NCBI RefSeq assembly: GCF_000376885.1
Contig: NZ_AQXR01000008.1
Coordinates: forward strand, 62,001-126,000
Source: Alloscardovia criceti DSM 17774
GTDB lineage: Bacteria; Actinomycetota; Actinomycetes; Actinomycetales; Bifidobacteriaceae
DNA length: 64,000 nucleotides
Direction: 5' to 3'
The notes beneath the pieces were generated by a model, which saw nothing but the letters and a program-made list of their open reading frames with translations, was not told the origin of the DNA and did not search any database. Both the position numbers and the translations under genes were made by a program. The number at the start of each line of letters is the position of its first letter. Positions within the stretch are counted from its first letter, which is position 1. Positions 55,098 to 63,184 of the stretch are shown here, piece by piece.

Positions 55098-55547
55098 ATG
55101 CAGTTTTATACGCTTGAATACATACAACAACACCAATCGATGAATATCCTCGTGCGATTTGGCATTCTCATAGTTCTCTTAGTCATTTTGCTTTTAACCT
55201 CGCTGTACTACATGCGCAACAAGGTCAAGACGAGACTACGCGATTTGAGTATCGGGTTGGTCATCTTGATTGCGATTTTGCTGGGCATCAACGTGCAAGA
55301 GTACCTTCAAAGCGACAAGGCGAACTCGCAATCACAGGTACTGGTGAAATTCATGACGAGCATTTCTATAGACAACGACGTGCCCGTGGACGAGATTATG
55401 GTGAATTCTACTACCCTGCAGGATGGCATTATCGTACGGTTTAACGAGAAAAACTACACGGTGCATCTCAATGATGACAATAATTCGTACACCCTCGAAC
55501 GCACGCACGTCATCGACCACCATGTTTATGTAAATGAGGCAAACTAA
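55098..55547 (+). CDS. DUF3290 family membrane protein
   Basis: The 149-residue protein has two membrane helices (about 17-37 and 50-66) and an extracytoplasmic or cytoplasmic sheet domain ending with HVIDHHVYVNEA, as in the DUF3290 family. The function is unknown. An AGGAG ribosome-binding site lies upstream. Its stop overlaps the DUF421 start (TAATG), and such DUF3290-DUF421 pairs are common in Firmicutes and bifidobacteria. Confidence 0.88.
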   Translation: MQFYTLEYIQQHQSMNILVRFGILIVLLVILLLTSLYYMRNKVKTRLRDLSIGLVILIAILLGINVQEYLQSDKANSQSQVLVKFMTSISIDNDVPVDEIMVNSTTLQDGIIVRFNEKNYTVHLNDDNNSYTLERTHVIDHHVYVNEAN

Positions 55548-56233
55548 TGTTTACGGAATTGATTACTAACACCTATTTCCTGATTGCCGTAAAATTTACG
55601 CTCGGCATGCTGGTGATGATTCTGCAAATCAACATTCTGGGTAAGTACGAATTCTCGGTCAATACCCCGCTGAATCAGATTCAAAACTACGTATTGGGTG
55701 GCATTATTGGCGGTGTTATTTACAATACATCCGTTCCTATGATCACTTTCATCATTATTTTGCTGATTTGGTCTTTAATTGTCGTGGTAGTGAAGCTTTT
55801 AACCGTTAATAACTTCTTCAAAACGGTAATCATTGGAAATCCGGTGATTCTGATACGCAATGGTGAGGTGAATGTGGAAAATTGCGTGCGCGTGGGCATT
55901 AGCGCGGATCAGCTCATGTTGCATTTGCGCAGCGAAGGAATTATCTCGACCAAAGATGTGAAAATTGCCATTATGGAGTCGAGCGGAAAACTCACCATCC
56001 TCGATAAAAACGCTAAAAATCCGAAATTCCCACTGATTAACAATGGCAGCATTAATCACGAGGTGCTGGAAATCATTGGCACAGACGAGCAGTGGCTGTT
56101 GGATAATTTGCACGAGCAAGGCATAGAATCGCCGTCACAGGTGTATATCGCCGAATATGTGGACGGCAGGCTGACGTTTATCACATATCCGGAAACCGAT
56201 AAGCGATTACTGGCTTTCAGACGAAAAAAGTAA
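55547..56233 (+). CDS. DUF421 family membrane protein (YetF-like)
   Basis: Three membrane helices (about 9-27, 46-64, 66-88) are followed by the conserved DUF421 soluble domain with GNPVILIRNGEVNVENCVRVGIS and LMLHLRSEGI, then a repeat-like second half (TDEQWLLDNLHEQGI). The 228-residue length is normal. The function is unknown, although related YetF and YrbG proteins are linked to spore or envelope processes in bacilli. It is translationally coupled to DUF3290 and ends at a terminator. Confidence 0.9.
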   Translation: MFTELITNTYFLIAVKFTLGMLVMILQINILGKYEFSVNTPLNQIQNYVLGGIIGGVIYNTSVPMITFIIILLIWSLIVVVVKLLTVNNFFKTVIIGNPVILIRNGEVNVENCVRVGISADQLMLHLRSEGIISTKDVKIAIMESSGKLTILDKNAKNPKFPLINNGSINHEVLEIIGTDEQWLLDNLHEQGIESPSQVYIAEYVDGRLTFITYPETDKRLLAFRRKK

Positions 56234-56256
56234 AACTCGCGAGAAACTGCTCACAA

Positions 56257-56291
56257 AACTGCCCACGCTTTCGAGTTTGGGCAGTTCGTTT
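56257..56291 (+). terminator. Terminator of the DUF3290-DUF421 pair
   Basis: AACTGCCCA and TGGGCAGTT (56257-56265 and 56278-56286) flank a 12-nt loop and are followed by CGTTTTTAT. Confidence 0.9.
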
Positions 56292-56330
56292 TTATGCCGT
56301 TACGCAGTGTGTGCGGAGTAGAATGAAAAC

Positions 56331-57404
56331 ATGACACAGCTCGACCAAGTCGATTGGGAAACAGGCCAGAATTTTGCGCAATCCAACACCGAATCCCCAT
56401 ATCCGGTCAACGATGACACCCAAACCACACGCCCGAATAACACAGAAAATATCGAATATGTGGGCACATCGACAGAGGAATGGCCGATTCGCGTGCGCAA
56501 GTTCCATCCTCAAGATTTTCGCAAGAACACAGTGCAGGATGCATGGAAAAGCACGTTCATCAGTGGCTTTTTGTGCGTTATTATCCCGTCCGTAGTCCTG
56601 TATTTCTTTAGGAATCCAACCATATTCGTCTTTTGGTTAATTTTCATCGGCTTTTTCCTCATGCTGATGCACATACGCTGGTCGTCAGCTATCCGCGATA
56701 CACGCAAATTTGAGCGAGCGCGCGATGGATTGCTCATTGCTCAAAAAGACATTATGGCCGTGTATCGCAAGCAGGGTTTGGCGAAATTATCGCTGGTACC
56801 GTCCCGACTTCAAAGCGAGACTCGCGATGGTGGCTCAGGTTACTTGTGGACAGAACAGTCTTTCCCAGTGTATGCGCTGTGGTTTTACGATGATGGTCGT
56901 GAGCATTCCTATGTGCTGTACTGGCGTGAGTACGATTACGATGTGATGGCACGAGAAGCTATGAAAGCGCGTGAACAGGTGATTGAGCAGACGGAGCTAG
57001 CGCCGGGCGAAGGGACATCCCGATTAAAAGAACTGGCTGATGCGTTCGCACCAATTCCGCAGCCTATTGGCGAAAAAGTGGATAAAATACGTGAGAATAT
57101 GGGCAAATTCTGGGGAAAGCTCGACCACTTGCCGCCTGCAGAGGTGGAAACGATGCTGCGCGAGTTTGACGGTACGGATATTCGCATGCGTCCGTGTGTG
57201 CTCGAAGTCCAGGGTAACAAGGCTCGACTGCGCTTTGATAAGAACGCACCTCTCGTGGCTTTTGCGGATGCAGGCGTGGATAGAAATATTCGCCCGGGTG
57301 GCCACTTCCCTCTCCGGCTCATGGATACCTTCAACCCACAGGAGCAGAAAGAAGAATGGGAACGCGCACAGAAAAAGCGCGACATGCCTATCGAAGAATG
57401 GTAG
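56331..57404 (+). CDS. Two-TM protein of unknown family, first of a tandem pair
   Basis: I do not recognise this 357-residue protein. It begins MTQLDQVDWE with a hydrophilic Asn/Thr-rich amino end to about residue 45, has two membrane helices (about 75-93 and 97-116), and a large soluble carboxy part with FPVYALWFYDDGREHSYVLYWREYDYD, a charged helical stretch (about 205-265), and the highly conserved ending TMLREFDGTDIRMRPCVLEV with LMDTFN. The next gene is a close paralogue. TAGAAT lies 6 nt before the ATG without a Shine-Dalgarno. No relative outside the window can be named. Confidence 0.78.
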   Translation: MTQLDQVDWETGQNFAQSNTESPYPVNDDTQTTRPNNTENIEYVGTSTEEWPIRVRKFHPQDFRKNTVQDAWKSTFISGFLCVIIPSVVLYFFRNPTIFVFWLIFIGFFLMLMHIRWSSAIRDTRKFERARDGLLIAQKDIMAVYRKQGLAKLSLVPSRLQSETRDGGSGYLWTEQSFPVYALWFYDDGREHSYVLYWREYDYDVMAREAMKAREQVIEQTELAPGEGTSRLKELADAFAPIPQPIGEKVDKIRENMGKFWGKLDHLPPAEVETMLREFDGTDIRMRPCVLEVQGNKARLRFDKNAPLVAFADAGVDRNIRPGGHFPLRLMDTFNPQEQKEEWERAQKKRDMPIEEW

Positions 57405-57645
57405 GCTCCTTCTCGTTTCGATACTGAGCCGTATACCACGCACGGGTGTGAGCAACGATGCGAGAGCTCACTGGAAGCTCGGGACTGTTCATGATGCCAT
57501 CGCATCCTTTTCATCGCTTGAGGTGCGGTCCGGAGCACACACGACGATATGGTCGTCACCAGCGTTTGTACATAGAGCCGTCATGGCCAGGCTGTGGATA
57601 GATTATTTATGCCCTACATAATTTTCGTAGAGTAGAATTATTGAC

Positions 57646-58770
57646 ATGACACAGCTCGACCAAGTCGATTGGGAATCAAGCCAGGATGCAGCAACATCCG
57701 CCTCTGACTTTGTCAGTTCAGTCGATGAAGACCCTCGCTCGCAAGCAAACAACACGCAAGCAAACAAGTGGGCCAATAAATGGGCAAACAAATCCACAAA
57801 CAAGCCCCAAGAAAAAATCGAATACGTGGGCGCACCCGATGCCGAGTGGCCTATCCCTATTCGGCGTTTTCAGCCCCAAAATTATAGAAGCCGCACCCTC
57901 ACCAGCGCGTGGAAAACCACCGTGTGGAGTGTATTATTGTGTGTGCTGATTCCATCCGCGGTGTGGTTTTTCTTTAGAAACGACACAGTGCTATCATTCT
58001 GGATTATTTTGATCCTCCTTTTCGTCTTCATTATGTATGGAAATTGGTCCACCGCCATTCGTGATTCTCGAAAATTTGCGCGAGCGCGAGACGGTTTTGT
58101 CATCGCTCAAAAGGACATCATGGATGTGTACCGCGAGCAGGGGCTGTCTCTCCTTTCCTTGATGCCATCGCGCCTTCACTGCGATTCTGGTGATGATTCG
58201 GGTGATTGGACCGAGGAAGAGTTTCCTGTGTATGCGCTGTGGTTTTATGATGATGGTCGGACACATTCGTATGTCTTGTATTGGCGAGACTTTGACTATG
58301 AGGCTTCGGCGAGGGAGATTGAAGCCATCATCAAACGGACACAGAAGCGTGATCAGGCCCCATTAGAAACGGGAGGAATCTCAGGCTTTGCGAAACAGCT
58401 CGCAGAAGATCTGGGACCAAGCTCGCCGCCTATCCGTGAGAGCATAAAGGCATTGCGAAAAAGTATGGGCAAGTTGGGACGCAAATTAGACTACCTGCCT
58501 GCTGCACAAGTGGAAACGATGCTGCGCGAGTTTGACGGTACGGATATACGCATGCGTCCGTGCGTGCTGGAAGTACAGGGCACGAAAGCAAGGCTTCGAT
58601 TGGATAAGAACGCTCCCCTTGTGGCCTTTGCGGAAACGAGCGTTGATCGAAACATTCGTCCGGGCGGCAGATTCCCAGTAAGACTTATGGACACGTTTAA
58701 TGCGCAAGAGCAGGCTGAGGAATGGAATCGCGCGCATAACAAGCGCGACATGCCTCTCGAGCAATGGTAG
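57646..58770 (+). CDS. Two-TM protein of unknown family, second of a tandem pair
   Basis: This 374-residue protein has the same layout as the upstream neighbour. The amino-terminal nine residues MTQLDQVDW are identical, the linker differs and contains an Asn/Lys repeat (NKWANKWANKSTNK), the two helices are at about 95-113 and 117-136, and the last 90 residues are near-identical (for example EVQGTKARLRLDKNAPLVAF). TAGAAT lies 7 nt before the ATG. The duplicated block begins upstream of the start codon. It ends 22 bp from the convergent lacI gene. Confidence 0.78.
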   Translation: MTQLDQVDWESSQDAATSASDFVSSVDEDPRSQANNTQANKWANKWANKSTNKPQEKIEYVGAPDAEWPIPIRRFQPQNYRSRTLTSAWKTTVWSVLLCVLIPSAVWFFFRNDTVLSFWIILILLFVFIMYGNWSTAIRDSRKFARARDGFVIAQKDIMDVYREQGLSLLSLMPSRLHCDSGDDSGDWTEEEFPVYALWFYDDGRTHSYVLYWRDFDYEASAREIEAIIKRTQKRDQAPLETGGISGFAKQLAEDLGPSSPPIRESIKALRKSMGKLGRKLDYLPAAQVETMLREFDGTDIRMRPCVLEVQGTKARLRLDKNAPLVAFAETSVDRNIRPGGRFPVRLMDTFNAQEQAEEWNRAHNKRDMPLEQW

Positions 58771-58792
58771 ACGCCACACTCACTCAAACGGC

Positions 58793-59851
58793 CTAACGCG
58801 TGCTCGAACGCGCAATGACACGAGAATCTGTTGTGATAAGCTCTGGACTACTGATATTTCCGGCAATCCTACCCAAAATACGCTCCACTGCCGTTGGCGC
58901 GGTCCAATCCAAATACGAGTCCATGGTCGTCAACGGCGTTTGCAAATACTCGGATTCTTCAATGTTGTCAAAGCCAATCACCTGTACCTGCCCAGGAATA
59001 TCCAAACCATGCGTTTTCAACGCGGAAATTGCACCGATAGCAAGCTGATCATTCAAAGCCACAATGCTGTCGAAAGCCACACCCTGATCGAGTAGCCGCT
59101 CTGTCACGCGATAACCGGAGCCGATAGTCCAATCCTGCCCCGTTATGCCCAGCAATCGTTCATCAAACTGTATATTGCGCCGGACACACTCTTCGAGAAT
59201 GCCGCGCATACGCAGCTGCGAGTTGCCCTCCGTGGCCTGTAGCATGCGCGCTATATCCGGCTGACTATCACGCACACCCACCACTGCTAAACGCTGAGCG
59301 CCCCGGTCAAAGAGATAGCCCGCAGCCATCGAGGCCGCTCCCACATCATCAGGCGTTACATGATCCGCCAAACCCCACGTCGTACGCGCACCCACACATA
59401 CGAGGGGATACTCGGTTTGCAGGTATTCTGGCTTAAACTCCTCCACCTCACTCATGGAAAGAATCATGCCATCCGAAACAGTGGTATTAAAATCTTCTAA
59501 TAATTGCTTCGCACCGCTTGCAGAGCCTTCAGCATAGGTGGTGACATATACGGAGTAGCCCTTAAGACGCGCGGCATCGATCACACGATTGGCAAGCTCT
59601 GCCAAGTATGGCGGTGTCAGCGTAGGCACAGCCAGGGTGATAAAGCCCGTGTGGTTGCGGCTGAGATTTCGAGCCGCCATATTGACCCGGTATCCCAGCC
59701 TTTCGATAACTTCTTGCACATTAGAACGCGTCAGATCAGACATGCGCCCGGCGCCGTTGATGACATTCGAAGCCGTTTTTAGCGAAACGCCGGCTTCCTG
59801 AGCGACATCGCGCAAGGTAACTCGTTTGCGTTCGTGATTTGCCCCATCCAT
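58793..59851 (-). CDS. LacI-family regulator of the GH42 locus
   Basis: The amino-terminal helix-turn-helix reads VTLRDVAQEAGVSLKTASNVINGAG, with hinge VIERLGYRVNMAARNLSR, and the sugar-binding core ends with VQVIGFDNIEESEYLQTPLTTM. The length is 352. GGAGGG lies 8 nt upstream of the ATG. It is 28 bp downstream of the beta-galactosidase gene and so is probably cotranscribed with the operon it regulates. Its operator was not found in the window; the promoter is right of the edge. Confidence 0.93.
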   Translation of the reverse strand: MDGANHERKRVTLRDVAQEAGVSLKTASNVINGAGRMSDLTRSNVQEVIERLGYRVNMAARNLSRNHTGFITLAVPTLTPPYLAELANRVIDAARLKGYSVYVTTYAEGSASGAKQLLEDFNTTVSDGMILSMSEVEEFKPEYLQTEYPLVCVGARTTWGLADHVTPDDVGAASMAAGYLFDRGAQRLAVVGVRDSQPDIARMLQATEGNSQLRMRGILEECVRRNIQFDERLLGITGQDWTIGSGYRVTERLLDQGVAFDSIVALNDQLAIGAISALKTHGLDIPGQVQVIGFDNIEESEYLQTPLTTMDSYLDWTAPTAVERILGRIAGNISSPELITTDSRVIARSSTR

Positions 59852-59879
59852 GCCGTCGTCCCTCCTTTGTCTTCAAGCC

Positions 59880-61991
59880 TTAGCGAATCTGCTTTTTGGT
59901 TATTAGAATACCATTGCAATCCAACGAATAACGCCGTTCTTGGGCTTCTTCACCGATTCCCTTCTCGCATTGGTGAGAGTAAATAATGTCTTCCTCATCA
60001 GAGATGGTAAGCTCCGCAAGGACACTACGAGAAATATAAAAATGAAATTCATTCTCATCTGTAGTGCGAACCGTATGGAGCACCGTACGCTGCTCAGAAT
60101 GACCAGATCCTCGTTTCTCGTGTGCGAAATTGTCATCGATAAAGCGTGCTAGATCCCCGAGCGAAAGATCACAGCCGATGAAGATGGCTGAGCCAGCGCC
60201 ATATTGCGCTCGGGTCATGGCTGGTATATTCTCCAGCTCCCATGCATCAGCCGCGTTGCCTCGGTAGCGTGCAAGCACTTCCACATCCGAGCGCACCCTA
60301 ATATCGTTTTGCCACAACCGTGACACCATGCCGTTAGACAATTTCATGTCACGCGGTTCACCGTCTGCTTCATCGCCGAGAATATTGAATTCTTCTCCGC
60401 GCACACCCAACATGTCACGCAGTTTGCCGTTCCCTGCACCGGGATAGCCGCCCAATCCGACATGGAATTGCTCATCCACCAGACCTGTTGCGTATCCGAT
60501 AATGACGGTACCGCCGGCACGTGTGAACGCTTCGAGCCTGCTGACATCCTCATCCGACAACATCAGCACACTTGGCAACACAACCGTATCGTAGGCCTGC
60601 CAGTCGCCCGCAACAGGAACCACATCCGCACGCTTCCCTGCATGGAGAAAAGCCCTATACCAGTCCCGCACGTCATGCCAGTGATTGAGCTTCGTGGTCG
60701 GCAAGGTCTCGCATCGCGTAGCCCACTCGGACTGTGCACTAAAGAGAATGGCCGTATGAGCAGGCTGAACTACGCTGCCTTGCACACCGGCTTTACTGAG
60801 TGTAGTTAACGCATCGCCCAGTTCGCAGACTTGTGAGAAGAGCTTGGTATCTTCCCCTGCATGAGGCAGCATGGCCGAATGGAAGGACTCTGCTCCAAAG
60901 GCGGACTGTCTCCACTGGAAGAAGTTGATAGCGTCCGCTCCCATCGCCACATGTGCCAAGGAGTCGCGCACAAGCTCGCCATTGCGTTTGCGTGCATTTA
61001 GCGGCTTCCATTGCACCGCAGAGGTGGAATGCTCCATCATATACCACGGCTGACCGTCGGCTATGGACGCCACTAAAGCATCCGAGCAAACCAGCTCATC
61101 GAGGTGTGATTCGCCCTCGTGGAAGTAATGATCATTGGATACAAAATCGACTTCGCGAGACCACTGCGCATAATCCATGGAGCACTGATCCGTGGAAATC
61201 ATGAAATTCGTCGTGCACGGCTTGTCTGGGCAAATTTCCTTGATAACATCGCGCTCTGCTTTGTAGAAGTCCAAAAGCATGTCATTGCCGAAACGCTCGA
61301 AATCCAATTGCTGCGAAGGATTAACCATCGTATCCGTGCCCATATGCCGTGGCAGTAGCACTTCCTCAAAACTGCGCACTTCCTGAGACCAAAAACTCGC
61401 CCCCCACGCCGCATTGAGATTTTCCACGCTGCCGTACTTGCGCGCACACCACGCACGGAATGCGCGTAAGGCATCGTCAGAGTAATCCTGCCTGTTATTC
61501 CAGCCGTACTCGTTGCCGATATGCCAGGACGTTACTGTAGGATTCGAACCGTAGCGTTCAGCCATTTTACGGCACAATTGCAAGGCAAATTTTTTAAACA
61601 CCGCACTCGTTGGACGCCAAGATTGGCGAGAGCCTGGGTTAATCACGTGTCCGAATTTATCCACAGGCAGTACTTCGGGGTAGCTGGTATATAGCCACAT
61701 CGGTGCGGATGCGGTAGCAGATGCCAGGTCCACTGCTATGCCCGCTTCTCCCAACTTTCCAATGATTTTATCCAGCCAAGCGAAGTCCCACTCATGCTCG
61801 GAGGGCTGAATGCGATCCCAGCTGAAAATACCCAATGCCACTACGGTGACGTGAGCCTTTTTCATGAGCCGGATATCTTCATCCCAGACTTCTTCCGGCC
61901 ATTGGTCGGGATTGTAGTCACCTCCGAAGGCTATGCCTGTGCCATCGTGGGTAAGCAAAGCCGGCCACGTGGGTGTGCTATGCAATGTCAT
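59880..61991 (-). CDS. GH42 beta-galactosidase
   Basis: GH42 enzymes of bifidobacteria release galactose from beta-galactosides. The acid/base is Glu161 in WHIGNEYGW and the nucleophile is Glu320 in WYMMEHSTS, counted from the ATG at 61991. The amino end has GGDYNPDQWPEEVWDED, diagnostic for the family. The 703-residue length with a trimerisation and a carboxy-terminal beta domain is normal. A TTG two codons earlier is not used because AAAGGA fits the ATG. No signal peptide is present. It follows two sugar permease genes, suggesting degradation of imported galacto-oligosaccharides. Confidence 0.96.
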   Translation of the reverse strand: MTLHSTPTWPALLTHDGTGIAFGGDYNPDQWPEEVWDEDIRLMKKAHVTVVALGIFSWDRIQPSEHEWDFAWLDKIIGKLGEAGIAVDLASATASAPMWLYTSYPEVLPVDKFGHVINPGSRQSWRPTSAVFKKFALQLCRKMAERYGSNPTVTSWHIGNEYGWNNRQDYSDDALRAFRAWCARKYGSVENLNAAWGASFWSQEVRSFEEVLLPRHMGTDTMVNPSQQLDFERFGNDMLLDFYKAERDVIKEICPDKPCTTNFMISTDQCSMDYAQWSREVDFVSNDHYFHEGESHLDELVCSDALVASIADGQPWYMMEHSTSAVQWKPLNARKRNGELVRDSLAHVAMGADAINFFQWRQSAFGAESFHSAMLPHAGEDTKLFSQVCELGDALTTLSKAGVQGSVVQPAHTAILFSAQSEWATRCETLPTTKLNHWHDVRDWYRAFLHAGKRADVVPVAGDWQAYDTVVLPSVLMLSDEDVSRLEAFTRAGGTVIIGYATGLVDEQFHVGLGGYPGAGNGKLRDMLGVRGEEFNILGDEADGEPRDMKLSNGMVSRLWQNDIRVRSDVEVLARYRGNAADAWELENIPAMTRAQYGAGSAIFIGCDLSLGDLARFIDDNFAHEKRGSGHSEQRTVLHTVRTTDENEFHFYISRSVLAELTISDEEDIIYSHQCEKGIGEEAQERRYSLDCNGILITKKQIR

Positions 61992-62042
61992 GATCAAATC
62001 CTTTGCAGTTCAGACTCGTCCATGGGACGGGCTGATGTGAGC

Positions 62043-62085
62043 GGAAACGAGGAGATTCGAACTCCTGAGCTAGTAAATGCGTTCC
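62043..62085 (-). other. tRNA-like 3'-end fragment
   Basis: On the minus strand a T-arm (AGGAG, loop TTCGAAT, CTCCT at 62050-62066) is followed by CGTTTCC (62043-62049), which can pair with GGAACG (62080-62085), with one base bulged, as an acceptor-like stem. The sequence between includes TAGCTCAG, as in D-arms. There is no anticodon arm and no CCA, so it is not an intact tRNA. It lies directly after the permease stop. Confidence 0.5.
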
Positions 62086-63087
62086 TTATTCCTTCACAGC
62101 TCCAGCTGCCAAACCAGACTGCCAGTAGCGTTGCAGTAAGAGGAAGGCGATGACCAGAGGAATGATGGTAATCAAAGAACCCGTAATAACGAGATTTTGT
62201 ATAGCTTGACCGCCGGCCGTGCTGGCCTGGTCTTTCCATTGATTCAAACCAATGGTCAGTGGATACCAGTCTGCGTCTTTAAGCATGATCAATGGCAGGA
62301 AGTAATTATTCCACGTCGCCACAATGGTAAACAAGGCTGTCGTAACAATGCCTGGAGCCAGCAAAGGTAGAGAAACCTGGAAGAATGTGCGGAATTCTCC
62401 TGCGCCATCTACGCGCGCAGCTTCGATGAGTTCCGTAGGTACGGCTTGGTCGGAGAATACCCACATGAGATACAGACCAAATGGCGAAATCAAGGATGGG
62501 ATGATCATGGCCCATGGCGTGTTTGTCAGTCCGAGCTTTGCAAAGAGCAGGAACTGTGGCACGGCCAATGCGATGCCTGGTACGGAAATGGAACCGATAA
62601 TCACCGCGAAAACGGCTTTACGCCCTGGGAAACGGAATTTTGCCAATCCGTATCCTCCCATAATGGCCAGCAGTGTAGCGCCACCGGCACCTACGACCAC
62701 ATACAGCAAGGTATTGAGCAGCCAGCGACTAAAAATACCGTCCTGATATGTGAAGACCGACACGATATTGTCCCACAAGGCGAAACTCTTGCCAAAGCCC
62801 AACCCGAAGGTGGAGGTGAAATCTGCCTGTGTTTTCGTCGCGTTGATAATTAAGTAAACGAACGGGAATAAGCAGTACACGGCAAATATGGCGCTGACCA
62901 AGGTAAGTAAGGCGCTTCGGCGCGGATTTGCTACGTTGACAAACCCGTTTCGTGCAGAACGCTTCCTTTCCTCCGCCTCATCGTGAGCAACACGCTTCAT
63001 GCGCTCTCGCTCAGCCCGTCGTGCATTGCGTTCTTGTACTCTTAGCTCTTGGGCGCTGAGACGTGCGCCCGAATCCATCATCGACAT
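62086..63087 (-). CDS. Sugar ABC transporter permease (MalG type)
   Basis: The 333-residue permease has an unusually long, highly charged amino end (about 55 residues, Arg/Glu-rich) before the first helix, then six helices, the EAA loop IEAARVDGAGEFRTFFQVSLPLLAP and the ending YWQSGLAAGAVKE. AAGGAG lies upstream of the ATG. It pairs with the adjacent MalF-type permease, 97 bp upstream, and feeds the GH42 beta-galactosidase. Confidence 0.93.
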   Translation of the reverse strand: MSMMDSGARLSAQELRVQERNARRAERERMKRVAHDEAEERKRSARNGFVNVANPRRSALLTLVSAIFAVYCLFPFVYLIINATKTQADFTSTFGLGFGKSFALWDNIVSVFTYQDGIFSRWLLNTLLYVVVGAGGATLLAIMGGYGLAKFRFPGRKAVFAVIIGSISVPGIALAVPQFLLFAKLGLTNTPWAMIIPSLISPFGLYLMWVFSDQAVPTELIEAARVDGAGEFRTFFQVSLPLLAPGIVTTALFTIVATWNNYFLPLIMLKDADWYPLTIGLNQWKDQASTAGGQAIQNLVITGSLITIIPLVIAFLLLQRYWQSGLAAGAVKE

Positions 63088-63184
63088 TTTAAAACTCCTT
63101 CACCACTGTGTGAAATTGACGAATGCCCTGCTGAAATGTGGAAACTCTCTTTTGCAAAGCACCAGATCCCAGCCACGCACTCTC

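Noticed and set aside
56936-57559. Minus-strand open frame of 207 codons over the tandem two-TM gene
   Set aside because: It runs antisense to the conserved coding frame, and the paralogous region shows similar antisense frames, which is expected from shared sequence.
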